In this document: in pieces, positions 33,209 through 41,175 of the stretch
How the letters are laid out: every line of letters begins with the position of its first letter
How positions within the stretch are numbered: position 1 is the stretch's first letter
DNA from: Longimicrobiaceae bacterium
GTDB lineage: Bacteria > Gemmatimonadota > Gemmatimonadetes > Longimicrobiales > Longimicrobiaceae
Assembly: GCA_030146875.1 (NCBI GenBank)
Contig: JASLAX010000021.1
Location: 36,321-100,320 of the forward strand
DNA length: 64,000 nt
Reading direction: 5' to 3'
Notes under the pieces: generated by a model
Told to the model about the DNA's origin: nothing
What the model saw: only the letters and a program-made list of their open reading frames with translations
Databases searched by the model: none
Position numbers and translations under genes: made by a program

Positions 33209-34087
33209 GTGCGCCTGACGGAGATCCTCCGTCCGGAGCACGTCGTGGCCCCGCTCGCCGCGGACACGGTGCACTCGGCCGTGACGCGGCTCGCCCGCGT
33301 GCTCATCGACACGGGCAGCGTGGCGCACCCCGAGCGCCTGCAGCGGCTCTTCGCCGAGACGCGGCTGCGCGACCTGATCCGCATCGGCGACCGCGTGGTG
33401 CTTCCGCACCTGCGCACCGACGCCGTCGACGAGCTGGTCGTGGGCGTGGGCGTGGCCGACCATCCCCTGCGCAACGCCGCCGACGACCCGGGCGGCGAGA
33501 CGCAGGTGGTGGTGCTGGTGCTGGCCCCGCCCGCCGCGGCGGGGCTCTACCTGCAGACGGTGGCGGCGCTGGCGCGCGCGCTGCGCGGCGACGGCGTGGT
33601 GGACGACCTGGTGGCCGCCCGCAGCGCCCAGGAGGTGCTGGCGATTCCCGAGATCCGCGGGATCACCATCCACCCGCGCCTGACGGTGCGCGACGTGATG
33701 ACGCCGCGCGTCTACCGCGTCTCGCCCGACGCGCCCGTGCGCGAGGCGCTGCAGCTCATCTCGCAGCACCGGCTGCGCGCCGTTCCCGTGGTGGGGGAGG
33801 AGCGCGAGGTGCTGGGGATGGTGACCGACCGCGACCTGCTGCGCCACCTGCTCCCGGGCGTGGCGCGCAGCGGCGAGGGCCCCGACGCCTCCGCCGCCAC
33901 CCGCGAGACGCGGGTGCGCGAGATCATGTCGCGCTCCGTGATCTGCGTCTCCGAGGACCAGGCGCTCGCCGAGGTGGCCTCCATCATGGTGAGCAAGGAC
34001 CTGGAGCGCCTTCCCGTGACCAGCGAGGGGAAGCTCACGGGCTTCCTGACGCGCGGGGACATCCTCCGCAAGCTGTTCGGCTGCTGA
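33209..34087 (+). CDS. EIIA type-2 domain fused to two CBS domains
   Basis: 292 residues. Residues 1-150 resemble a PTS EIIA-2 (PtsN) domain, with a histidine near residue 67 in RVVLPHLRTD at the place of the usual IPHAR active site. Residues 155-292 form a CBS pair: VRDVMTPRVYRVSPDAPVRE and VREIMSRSVICVSEDQALAE, ending in GFLTRGDILRKLF. CBS pairs bind adenosine nucleotides, so it could link PTS phosphorylation to energy state. It lies between sucD and ndk. GTG start; the N-terminus is not certain. Confidence 0.78.
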   Translation: MRLTEILRPEHVVAPLAADTVHSAVTRLARVLIDTGSVAHPERLQRLFAETRLRDLIRIGDRVVLPHLRTDAVDELVVGVGVADHPLRNAADDPGGETQVVVLVLAPPAAAGLYLQTVAALARALRGDGVVDDLVAARSAQEVLAIPEIRGITIHPRLTVRDVMTPRVYRVSPDAPVREALQLISQHRLRAVPVVGEEREVLGMVTDRDLLRHLLPGVARSGEGPDASAATRETRVREIMSRSVICVSEDQALAEVASIMVSKDLERLPVTSEGKLTGFLTRGDILRKLFGC

Positions 34088-34127
34088 GCGGCCGCGAACC
34101 CTTCTTTCTCACGACCGAGAGACGACC

Positions 34128-34544
34128 GTGTCCCGTACCTTCGCCATCATCAAGCCCGACGCCGTGCAGAACGGCCACGCCGGCAACGTCCTGGCCCACG
34201 TCCAGAAGGCCGGCTTCCGCATCCTGGGCATGAAGCTCGTGCAGGTCTCCCGCCCGCAGGCGGAGAAGTTCTACGAGGTCCACTCCCAGCGCCCGTTCTA
34301 CGGCGAGCTGGTGGAGTTCATGTCCAGCGGCCCCTCCGTCGTCCTGGCGCTGGAGGCGGAGAACGCCGTGCAGCTCTGGCGCGACACCATCGGCGCCACC
34401 GATCCGGCCGAGGCCGGCGAGGGCACCATCCGCAAGCTCTACGCGGAGTCCAAGGGCCGCAACGCCGTCCACGGCTCCGACTCCGACGAGAACGCCGCCA
34501 TCGAGATCGCGTTCTTCTTCGCGGGCACCGAGCTGGTCGGCTGA
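34128..34544 (+). CDS. ndk: Nucleoside diphosphate kinase
   Basis: 138-residue NDP kinase balancing NTP pools. It opens SRTFAIIKPDAVQNGHAGNV. The phospho-histidine is in GRNAVHGSDSDENA, and the ending EIAFFF is typical. GTG start after GAGAG. A strong terminator follows. Confidence 0.96.
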   Translation: MSRTFAIIKPDAVQNGHAGNVLAHVQKAGFRILGMKLVQVSRPQAEKFYEVHSQRPFYGELVEFMSSGPSVVLALEAENAVQLWRDTIGATDPAEAGEGTIRKLYAESKGRNAVHGSDSDENAAIEIAFFFAGTELVG

Positions 34545-34564
34545 TTCCCGGCCGGTGCGGTCGG

Positions 34565-34604
34565 GCGCGCCCTCTCCACGGCGGAGGGGGCGCGCTTTCG
34601 TTTC
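34565..34604 (+). terminator. ndk intrinsic terminator
   Basis: GCGCGCCCTCTCC (34565-34577) pairs with GGAGGGGGCGCGC (34583-34595), 13 bp with one G-U pair, followed by TTTCGTTTC. Confidence 0.9.
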
Positions 34605-34629
34605 GGTGCGGGGAGGCCGACTTCCGTCT

Positions 34630-34901
34630 GGTCTTCAACCTCCTTTCTTGCACGCGGAGGACGCGGAGACGCGGAGGGGTCCCGTCGTCCGACTCGCTGC
34701 CGTCGCGAGCCGAAGGTACGGTAGAAGGGGGGGTGGGTGTGCGACGAGGCCGAGGCGACGCGGTGCAACCCTGAACTCCTGAGCTCTTCCGAACTCCCTC
34801 CCGTCTTTCGTCCCCCGCCGCGCGAGAAGTCCCCGGCGGGCCACGGGCTGTCCTGCGGTTCTCCGCGTCTCCGCGCCCTCCGCGTCTCCGCGTGAAAAGA
34901 T
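34630..34901. repeat. Inverted pair of GCGGAG-type dispersed repeats (second locus)
   Basis: CACGCGGAGGACGCGGAGAC begins at 34651. Its inverse CTCCGCGTCTCCGCG...TCTCCGCGTGAAAAGA ends at 34900. Between them are CCCTGAACTCCT and, just outside, CTTCAACCTCCTTTCTT, both shared (one inverted) with the 18.7-19.0 kb locus. No supportable gene lies in this gap. Confidence 0.75.
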
Positions 34902-34978
34902 GCCGCCGCCGCGCGCGCTGACACTTTCCGCAGCGAACCGCGTACGGCAGGGCAGGGACCGCACCGTCGCCCGCGCCT

Positions 34979-35007
34979 TTGACGGCGCCGGTGCGTGCCG
35001 TGATATT
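34979..35007 (+). promoter_or_regulatory. Promoter of the small membrane-protein pair
   Basis: TTGACG at 34979-34984, a 17-nt spacer and GATATT at 35002-35007 (preceded by T, giving TGATATT). The transcript would start near 35014, so the following gene cannot start at the in-frame TTG at 34979, which is the -35 box itself. Confidence 0.7.
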
Positions 35008-35050
35008 CAGCGGAGAGCCCACGACGTACACCCGCGCCAGGTGTGATGAG

Positions 35051-35752
35051 ATGTACAACGAGCGGAAGTACCGGGACGACGAGATCGCGGAGCTCTTCGA
35101 AGCGGCCGCCGCCGCGGTGCGCCGCGACCCGGGCGCGGGCGCGCTGGCGCCGGCGGAGGGGATGACGCTGGCGGAGCTGCAGGCCATCGGGGGCGAGGTG
35201 GGGCTGCCGCCGGAGCGCATCGCCGAGGCGGCCGCCGCGCTGGACCTGCGGCGCGACGCCGTGCGCAGGAGCGACTTCGGGATGCCCGTCTCCGTGGGGC
35301 GCACCGTGGACCTGCCGCGCCCGCCGACCGACCACGAGTGGGAGGTGCTGGTCGCCGACCTGCGGCAGACCTTCCAGACCCGCGGGCGCGTGGGCGCGCG
35401 CGAGTGGAACAAGGGCAACCTGCACGCCTACGTGGAGCCCACCGCCACCGGCGCCCGCCTGCGGCTGGGCACCACGATGGGCAACGCCGTTCCGCTCAAC
35501 CGCATGGGTGCCCTCTCCCTGGTGATGGCGGTGCTCTCCTCCGCCCGCCTGCTCGCCGGCGGCGAGCTGCCGGACGCCATCATGCCCACGCTGATCTTCA
35601 CCTTCGTGGGAGGCGCGGCGCTGGCGATGAACGCCATGCGCCTCACGCCCTGGGCCCGCCGGCGCGAGGAGCAGATGGAGCGCGTCGCGGCCCGCGCCCG
35701 GGCGCTGCTCGGCGGGCAGCCGGCGGAGCGCGCCGCCGGCGAGGCCGGCTGA
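35051..35752 (+). CDS. Unknown membrane protein with a SHOCT-like N-terminal helix
   Basis: 233 residues, not recognised. It begins MYNERKYRDDEIAELFEAAAA, a charged helical start reminiscent of SHOCT-like oligomerisation segments. A soluble central part holds TDHEWEVLVADLRQTFQTRG and AYVEPTATGARLRLGTTMG. Two membrane helices follow (about ALSLVMAVLSSARLLAGG and LIFTFVGGAALAMNAMRL) and then a basic tail, RRREEQMERVAARA. Start 35051 is chosen from the promoter position. The next gene is another small membrane protein, 68 bp on. Confidence 0.65.
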   Translation: MYNERKYRDDEIAELFEAAAAAVRRDPGAGALAPAEGMTLAELQAIGGEVGLPPERIAEAAAALDLRRDAVRRSDFGMPVSVGRTVDLPRPPTDHEWEVLVADLRQTFQTRGRVGAREWNKGNLHAYVEPTATGARLRLGTTMGNAVPLNRMGALSLVMAVLSSARLLAGGELPDAIMPTLIFTFVGGAALAMNAMRLTPWARRREEQMERVAARARALLGGQPAERAAGEAG

Positions 35753-35820
35753 CTTCGGCTCCGACACCACCCGTCTCCACCTTCGGACGCAGATCCCACC
35801 GCAGAATCGGACATCAGACC

Positions 35821-36183
35821 ATGAACCTCCTCCTCCGCTGGGTCGCCTCCGCCGTCGCGGTGGGCGTCGCGGCCTACCTCCTTCCGGGGATCCGGGTGGA
35901 GGGCGGCATCCAGACGCTCTTCGTGGTGGCGCTGATCCTGGGGCTCGCCAACGCCGTCGTGCGCCCGCTGCTGAAGGCGCTCTCGTGCGGGCTGATCGTG
36001 CTGACGCTGGGGCTGTTCCTGTTCGTGATCAACGCGGCCATGCTCTGGCTCACGTCGCTGCTGGCGCGGCACCTGGGCTACGGCTTCGTGGTCGAGGACT
36101 TCACCTCGGCCCTGATCGGCTCCGTGATCGTCTCCGTGGTCTCCTGGCTGCTCTCGGTGGTGCTGACCGACGACGACGACTGA
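35821..36183 (+). CDS. Phage-holin-4 / YvlD-type small membrane protein
   Basis: 120 residues with four hydrophobic segments: LLRWVASAVAVGVAAYLLPG, TLFVVALILGLANAVVRPLL, LIVLTLGLFLFVINAAMLWL and LIGSVIVSVVSWLLSVVL. The RPLLKALSCGLIVLTLGLF block is the signature of the pfam Phage_holin_4_2 family. Despite the name, chromosomal members are widespread and not phage lysis genes; envelope-stress roles are suggested for YvlD. The acidic DDDD ends the protein. Confidence 0.85.
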   Translation: MNLLLRWVASAVAVGVAAYLLPGIRVEGGIQTLFVVALILGLANAVVRPLLKALSCGLIVLTLGLFLFVINAAMLWLTSLLARHLGYGFVVEDFTSALIGSVIVSVVSWLLSVVLTDDDD

Positions 36184-36325
36184 CGAACGGGGTGGGGCGC
36201 GGCTGGCCGGGAACGTGCGAACGGCCGGCCCAACGTTGCCGTTCCGCGCCCGCGCCCTCAGATTCGTGGCGAAGGGTGGCCGCGGCGGCGCCGCGCCCGC
36301 AGGCTGCGGGCGGCGGCGCCATTGC

Positions 36326-36354
36326 TTGACACCCGGCACAACCGCCGCTAAATT
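36326..36354 (+). promoter_or_regulatory. Promoter of the yceD-rpmF-plsX-fab operon (leaderless type)
   Basis: A consensus TTGACA at 36326-36331, a 17-nt spacer and TAAATT at 36349-36354. Expected start 36360-36362, immediately before the yceD ATG at 36363. The mRNA would be essentially leaderless, and no Shine-Dalgarno sequence is present. Confidence 0.82.
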
Positions 36355-36362
36355 TTCGGTTT

Positions 36363-36872
36363 ATGCTGAAACTGAGCCTTCTGGATGTCGATCGGGGTGA
36401 AGTCTCGCTCCAGGAGCAGGTTCCGGCGGACGATCCGCTCTTGCGGGACCTGGACGCTCGGCTTTCCGCACCGCTCAGTGTAGACCTGCGCGCCCGCTCC
36501 GTGGGAGACGGCGTGCTGGTCAGGGGCACGCTCCGCACGTCCGTGGAGAGTGCCTGCCGGCGCTGCCTCACCCCGGTGACGGTGGTGGTGGACGCGAGCG
36601 TGGACCTTCTCTTCGAGCCCGTGGTGGGCGAAGAGGCCGAGGAGGTCGCCGGGGAGGTGTACCCTCTCCCATCCAGGGGCACCGAGCTGGACCTGAGCGG
36701 CCCGATCCGCGAGGAGCTCGTCCTCCACGTTCCCACGTACGTCCTCTGCGAGGAGGACTGCCGGGGACTCTGCCCGACGTGCGGCGCCGACCTGAACCAG
36801 GCGCCGTGCGATTGCGTGCCCGAGACGGCCCCGAGCCCGTGGGACGCGTTGAAGAAGATCAAGCTCGACTGA
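36363..36872 (+). CDS. yceD: YceD/DUF177 family protein (23S rRNA accumulation)
   Basis: 169 residues of the DUF177 family, needed in E. coli and plants for 23S rRNA accumulation. Here it carries two metal-binding-like cysteine clusters: CRRCLTPVTV in the middle and CEEDCRGLCPTCGADLNQAPCDC-type spacing near the end. The ending SPWDALKKIKLD is typical. It precedes rpmF by 25 bp, the classic yceD-rpmF-plsX order. Confidence 0.9.
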   Translation: MLKLSLLDVDRGEVSLQEQVPADDPLLRDLDARLSAPLSVDLRARSVGDGVLVRGTLRTSVESACRRCLTPVTVVVDASVDLLFEPVVGEEAEEVAGEVYPLPSRGTELDLSGPIREELVLHVPTYVLCEEDCRGLCPTCGADLNQAPCDCVPETAPSPWDALKKIKLD

Positions 36873-36897
36873 ACCTCAGCCACCCGAGGGGGCTCCG

Positions 36898-37080
36898 ATG
36901 GCCGTACCCAAGAAGCGCCAGTCCAAGCAGCGCCAGCGCAAGCGCCGCACGCACGTGAAGGCCGCCGTTCCCGTGTTCCAGAACTGCCCGCGCTGCGGGG
37001 ATCCGCACATTCCCCACCGCGTGTGCCCGAGCTGCGGCTTCTATCGCAAGGCCCAGCGTCTCGAAGTCGAAGAGTTCTAA
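36898..37080 (+). CDS. rpmF: 50S ribosomal protein L32
   Basis: 60 residues: basic N-terminus AVPKKRQSKQRQRKRRTHVK, then a zinc ribbon of CPRCGDPHIPHRVCPSCG. The four cysteines are intact, so this is the zinc-binding form. The ATG follows GAGGGGG. It starts the ribosome-to-lipid synthesis part of the operon. Confidence 0.97.
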   Translation: MAVPKKRQSKQRQRKRRTHVKAAVPVFQNCPRCGDPHIPHRVCPSCGFYRKAQRLEVEEF

Positions 37081-37098
37081 GAGCCCCGGCTCACACAG

Positions 37099-38097
37099 AT
37101 GCGGATCGCGCTGGACGCGATGGGCTCCGATCGTGCCCCGGCCGTGGAGGTCGAGGGCGCGGTCGGAGCTTTGCTTGAGCTGGAGCCGGACCTGACCATC
37201 GTGCTGGTGGGCGACCGTGCGCGGATCGAGGCGGAGCTGGACCGCCACCCCGAGGCCCCGCGCGAGCGCATCGAGGTGGTGCACACCACGCAGGTCATCG
37301 AGATGGGCGAGTCCCCGGTGCAGGCCATCCGGAGCAAGAAGGACTCGTCGATCGTGCGGGGGCTCACCCTGCACAAGAAGGGCGACGTCAGCGCCTTCAT
37401 CAGCGCCGGATCCACCGGCGCAGTGATGGCCGGGTCGCTCGTCCTGCTGCGCCCGCTCCCCGGGGTGGACCGGCCCGCCATCGGCACCGTCTTCCCCACC
37501 TCGCGGGGGAAGACGCTGGTGCTGGACTCGGGCGCGAACGTGGACACGCGGCCGCAGCACCTGGTGCAGTTCGCCCACCTGGGCACGATCTACGCCCAGG
37601 ACCTGATGGGGATCGAGAGTCCGCGGGTGGGGCTGCTCAACATCGGCGAGGAGCCCGAGAAGGGGAACGAGCTGGCGGTGGAGACGTACGGGCTGCTCTC
37701 CACCGCCGAGCACATCAACTTCATCGGGAACGTGGAGGGGCGCGACATCATCCACGGGAAGTGCGACGTGCTGGTGTGCGACGGCTTCACGGGGAACGTG
37801 CTGCTCAAGTTCTACGAGTCCGTCGCCAGCTTCATCGTCCAGCTCCTGCACCGCGAGGTGGAGGCGTCGAAGATGCAGATCGACCTGGACCGGGTGTTCC
37901 GCACCCTGGACTACACGGAGGCCGGCGGCGCCCCGCTCCTGGGGGTGAACGGCACCACCATCATCTGCCACGGGGGCTCGCCGGCGCACGCGATCCGGAA
38001 CGCCATCCACGTCGCCGTGCGGTCGGTGCGGCGCGACATGGTGACCCACATCGCCCGCCAGCTCGCCCGCACGGTGGAGACCTCGGAAGCGAGATGA
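37099..38097 (+). CDS. plsX: Phosphate acyltransferase PlsX
   Basis: 332-residue enzyme converting acyl-ACP to acyl-phosphate, the first step of phospholipid assembly through PlsY. It opens RIALDAMGSDRAPAVEVEGA and has FISAGSTGAVMAGSLVLLR, NIGEEPEKGNEL, CDGFTGNVLLK and the C-terminal GGAPLLGVNGTTIICHGGS. Its stop overlaps the fabH start. Confidence 0.96.
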   Translation: MRIALDAMGSDRAPAVEVEGAVGALLELEPDLTIVLVGDRARIEAELDRHPEAPRERIEVVHTTQVIEMGESPVQAIRSKKDSSIVRGLTLHKKGDVSAFISAGSTGAVMAGSLVLLRPLPGVDRPAIGTVFPTSRGKTLVLDSGANVDTRPQHLVQFAHLGTIYAQDLMGIESPRVGLLNIGEEPEKGNELAVETYGLLSTAEHINFIGNVEGRDIIHGKCDVLVCDGFTGNVLLKFYESVASFIVQLLHREVEASKMQIDLDRVFRTLDYTEAGGAPLLGVNGTTIICHGGSPAHAIRNAIHVAVRSVRRDMVTHIARQLARTVETSEAR

Positions 38098-39095
38098 TCC
38101 AGAGCAGCCACGCTCCGCGCGCCCGCCTCGCCTCCACGGGCCGCTTCAACCCTCCCCGCGTCGTCACGAACGCCGACTTGGAGACGCTCGTCGAGACGTC
38201 CGACGAGTGGATCCGCACGCGCACCGGCATCCGCGAGCGCCGCCTGGCCGACAAGGACACCGGCGCCGCCGACATGGCCGCCGGGGCGTCCCGCGTGGCG
38301 CTGGAGCGCGCCGGGCTGGACGCGAGCGAGGTCGACCTGATCCTCCTCTCCACCGCCACCCCGGACCGGCTGCTCCCCTCCACCGCCTGCGACCTGCAGG
38401 CGCTGCTGGGCGCGAGCAACGCCGGCGCCTACGACTACGCCACCGCCTGCTCCGGCTTCCTGTACGGGCTGGCCATGGCCGAGGGTCACATCGTGGCCGG
38501 GCACGCCAGGAACGTCCTGGTGGTGGCGACGGAGAAGATGTCGTCGATCGTGGACTGGACCGACCGCGGCACCTGCGTGCTCTTCGGGGACGGCGCGGGC
38601 GCGGCGGTGGTGCGCCCGGCGAACGGGGACGGGCGCGGGATCCTCTCCACCTACATGAAGTCCGACGGCACCCTGGCCGAGCTCCTCTACCGCCCCGGCG
38701 GCGGCGCGCGCATCCCGCTGGACATCGCCGTGCTGGACGAGCGCTCGCACTACGTGAAGATGGCCGGCCCGGAGGTGTTCAAGGCGGCCGTGCGCTCCAT
38801 GTGCGAGGCGGCCGAGAACGCGCTGCAGCGCGCCGGCGTGACCTCGGACGAGATCGACCTGCTGGTGCCGCACCAGGCCAACAACCGCATCATCGAGGCG
38901 ACGGCCAAGTACGCGAAGATCCCGATGGACAAGGTCTTCGTGAACGTGGACCGCTACGGCAACATGTCGTCGGCCTCCATCCCGGTGGCGCTGGACGAGG
39001 CGCGCGAGCAGGGCCGCGCCGGCGACGGGGCGCTGGTGCTGATGGTGGCGTTCGGCGCCGGCTTCACCTGGGCGGCCTCGGTGGTGCGCCTGTGA
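38094..39095 (+). CDS. fabH: Beta-ketoacyl-ACP synthase III
   Basis: 333-residue KAS III that starts fatty-acid chains from acyl-CoA and malonyl-ACP. Catalytic triad: Cys in YATACSGFLYGL, His in VPHQANNRI, Asn in YGNMSSASIP. ATG 38094 sits in an ATGA overlap with plsX; fabD overlaps the end. Confidence 0.96.
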   Translation: MIQSSHAPRARLASTGRFNPPRVVTNADLETLVETSDEWIRTRTGIRERRLADKDTGAADMAAGASRVALERAGLDASEVDLILLSTATPDRLLPSTACDLQALLGASNAGAYDYATACSGFLYGLAMAEGHIVAGHARNVLVVATEKMSSIVDWTDRGTCVLFGDGAGAAVVRPANGDGRGILSTYMKSDGTLAELLYRPGGGARIPLDIAVLDERSHYVKMAGPEVFKAAVRSMCEAAENALQRAGVTSDEIDLLVPHQANNRIIEATAKYAKIPMDKVFVNVDRYGNMSSASIPVALDEAREQGRAGDGALVLMVAFGAGFTWAASVVRL

Positions 39096-40039
39096 GCGGC
39101 GAGCGCATCGGCCTGCTCTTCCCCGGGCAGGGGTCGCAGGCGGTGGGGATGGGGCGCGACCTGGCGGAGCGCTTCCCCGAGGCGCGCGCGGTCTTCCAGG
39201 AGGCCGACGAGGCGCTGGGCTTCGCGCTCTCCACGCTGATGTGGGAGGGGCCCGAGGACGAGCTGACGCTCACGCGCAACGCGCAGCCGGCGCTGCTCAC
39301 CCACTCCGCGGCCGTCTGGCGGGTGGTGGAGCGCGCGGGGCTGGTCCCGGTGGCCGCCGCGGGGCACTCGCTGGGCGAGTTCAGCGCGTACTTCGCCGCG
39401 GGGTCGCTGGGCTTCGCCGACGCGGTCCAGACCGTGCGGCTGCGCGGGGAGCTGATGTTCGACTCCGGCCGCGCCCGCCCCGGGACCATGGCCGCGGTGC
39501 TGGGGCTGGACGACGAGGTGGTGGAGGGGGTGTGCCGCGAGGCCAGCACGGCGGAGAGCGTGGCGGTGCCCGCCAACTTCAACTCCCCCGGGCAGGTGGT
39601 GATCTCGGGCGACGTGGCGGCGGTGGAGCGGGCGAGCGCGCTGCTGGTGAGCGCGGGCGCGAAGAAGGTGACGGGGCTGAACGTGTCCGGCGCCTTCCAC
39701 TCGCCCCTCATGGAGGTGGCGGTGGGGGGGCTGCGGGAGCGGCTGGAGGCGCTGGAGATGCGCGACCCCGCGTTCCCGGTGGTCTCCAACGTCACCAGCT
39801 CGCCGGTGACGGAGGCGGGCGAGGCGCGCACCCTGCTGGTGGAGCAGCTCACCTCGCCGGTGCGCTGGACGGCGTCGGTACGGACGATGCTGGGGCTGGG
39901 GGTGGAGCGCTTCGTGGAGGTGGGCCCCGGCAAGGTGCTCACCGGGATGCTGAAGCGGATCGACCGCGCCGCGGAGGGCCGCGGCGTGGCGCTGGGGACC
40001 GCGGACGCGGTCGCGGCGTTCCTCGAACAGGGGGCGTGA
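39092..40039 (+). CDS. fabD: Malonyl-CoA:ACP transacylase
   Basis: 315 residues. It opens IGLLFPGQGSQAVGMG. The nucleophile serine is in AAGHSLGEFSAYFA, and the catalytic histidine in GAFHSPLM. It loads malonate on ACP for FabH and FabF. GTG start overlapping fabH. Confidence 0.96.
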   Translation: MSGERIGLLFPGQGSQAVGMGRDLAERFPEARAVFQEADEALGFALSTLMWEGPEDELTLTRNAQPALLTHSAAVWRVVERAGLVPVAAAGHSLGEFSAYFAAGSLGFADAVQTVRLRGELMFDSGRARPGTMAAVLGLDDEVVEGVCREASTAESVAVPANFNSPGQVVISGDVAAVERASALLVSAGAKKVTGLNVSGAFHSPLMEVAVGGLRERLEALEMRDPAFPVVSNVTSSPVTEAGEARTLLVEQLTSPVRWTASVRTMLGLGVERFVEVGPGKVLTGMLKRIDRAAEGRGVALGTADAVAAFLEQGA

Positions 40040-40040
40040 G

Positions 40041-40775
40041 GTGGAGCTGAGCGGACAGGTCGCGCTGGTGACCGGCGCGTCGCGCGGCATCGGGCTGGCG
40101 ATCGCGACGGAGCTGGCGGCGGGGGGCGCGAAGGTGGCGGTGGTGGCGCGCAACGAGGCGCGGGCGCAGCAGGCGGCCGCGGGGCTCCCGGGCGAGGGGC
40201 ACCGCGGCTACTCGTGCGACGTGGCCGACCCGGAGGCGGTGAACGCCCTGGTCAAGCGCGTGGAGGAGGAGATGGGGTCGCTGGACGTGCTGGTGAACAA
40301 CGCCGGCGTGACCCGCGACAACGTGCTGATGCGCCTGAAGGACGAGGACTGGAACGCGGTGATGGACACCAACCTGCGCGGCGCCTTCAACACCATCCGG
40401 GCGGCCAGCCGCGGGATGATGAAGCGGCGCGCGGGGCGCATCGTCAACGTCTCCAGCGTGGTGGGCATCACCGGCAACCGTGGCCAGGCGAACTACGCCG
40501 CCAGCAAGGCGGGGCTGCACGGCCTGACCAAGGCCGTGGCGAAGGAGCTGGCCTCCCGGAACGTGCTGGTCAACGCCGTCGCCCCGGGATACATTGAGAC
40601 CGACATGACCCACGACCTCCCCGAGCAGGCCCGCGAGGCCCTCATGGCGCAGATCGCGCTGGGGAGGCTGGGGTCGCCGCAGGACATCGCCCCGGTGGTC
40701 CGCTTCCTGGCGGGCCCGGGCGCGGCCTACATGACCGGGCAGGTGCTGGTCGTGGACGGCGGGATGGTGATGTAG
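40041..40775 (+). CDS. fabG: 3-oxoacyl-ACP reductase
   Basis: 244-residue short-chain dehydrogenase. NADPH-binding TGASRGIGLAIATEL, NNAGVTRDN, catalytic Ser in NVSSVVG and the YAASK Tyr/Lys pair are all present. GTG start one base after the fabD stop. Confidence 0.96.
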   Translation: MELSGQVALVTGASRGIGLAIATELAAGGAKVAVVARNEARAQQAAAGLPGEGHRGYSCDVADPEAVNALVKRVEEEMGSLDVLVNNAGVTRDNVLMRLKDEDWNAVMDTNLRGAFNTIRAASRGMMKRRAGRIVNVSSVVGITGNRGQANYAASKAGLHGLTKAVAKELASRNVLVNAVAPGYIETDMTHDLPEQAREALMAQIALGRLGSPQDIAPVVRFLAGPGAAYMTGQVLVVDGGMVM

Positions 40776-40834
40776 CAGGGGGCGGGCGGGAGCGCCGACC
40801 CACGACAACGCACTCAATCGCAAGGAGCCGGACG

Positions 40835-41074
40835 ATGGCCGACGTCGAGCAGAAGGTCAAGGACATCATCATCAACGAGCTGGGCGTGGACGCCGAGAAG
40901 GTGACGCCGGAGGCCTCGTTCGTCGAGGACCTGGGCGCCGACTCGCTCGACACGGTGGAGCTCGTGATGGCGTTCGAGGAGGAGTTCGGGATGGAGATCC
41001 CGGACGAGGACGCCGAGAAGCTCCAGACCGTCGGCGACGCGATCAACTACATCACGACGCACCAGGCGGGCTGA
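40835..41074 (+). CDS. acpP: Acyl carrier protein
   Basis: 79-residue acidic helical carrier. The phosphopantetheine serine is in LGADSLDTVELVMAFEE. AAGGAG precedes the ATG. It lies between fabG and fabF, with a double hairpin after it. Confidence 0.97.
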   Translation: MADVEQKVKDIIINELGVDAEKVTPEASFVEDLGADSLDTVELVMAFEEEFGMEIPDEDAEKLQTVGDAINYITTHQAG

Positions 41075-41080
41075 CCTCTC

Positions 41081-41143
41081 GGGGATCTTCCCGCGCGAGG
41101 GAGGATCCCCGCTCTGGCGCGGGGCCGCGGCGCGGCCCCGCGC
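41081..41143 (+). terminator. Double hairpin between acpP and fabF
   Basis: The first hairpin has arms GGGGATCTTCCC (41081-41092) and GGGAGGATCCCC (41099-41110). The second pairs GCGCGGGGCCGCG (41117-41129) with CGCGGCCCCGCGC (41131-41143). Both are followed by a weak T stretch, TTCATTTCC. Probably a partial terminator or 3'-end stabiliser for the abundant acpP mRNA. Confidence 0.65.
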
Positions 41144-41175
41144 CCGTTCATTTCCCTCTGAGACCGGAGCGGCTG

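Noticed and set aside
35821..36183. Holin-family gene as a sign of a prophage.
   Set aside because: The Phage_holin_4_2 family is common on bacterial chromosomes outside phages, and no other phage gene is present.
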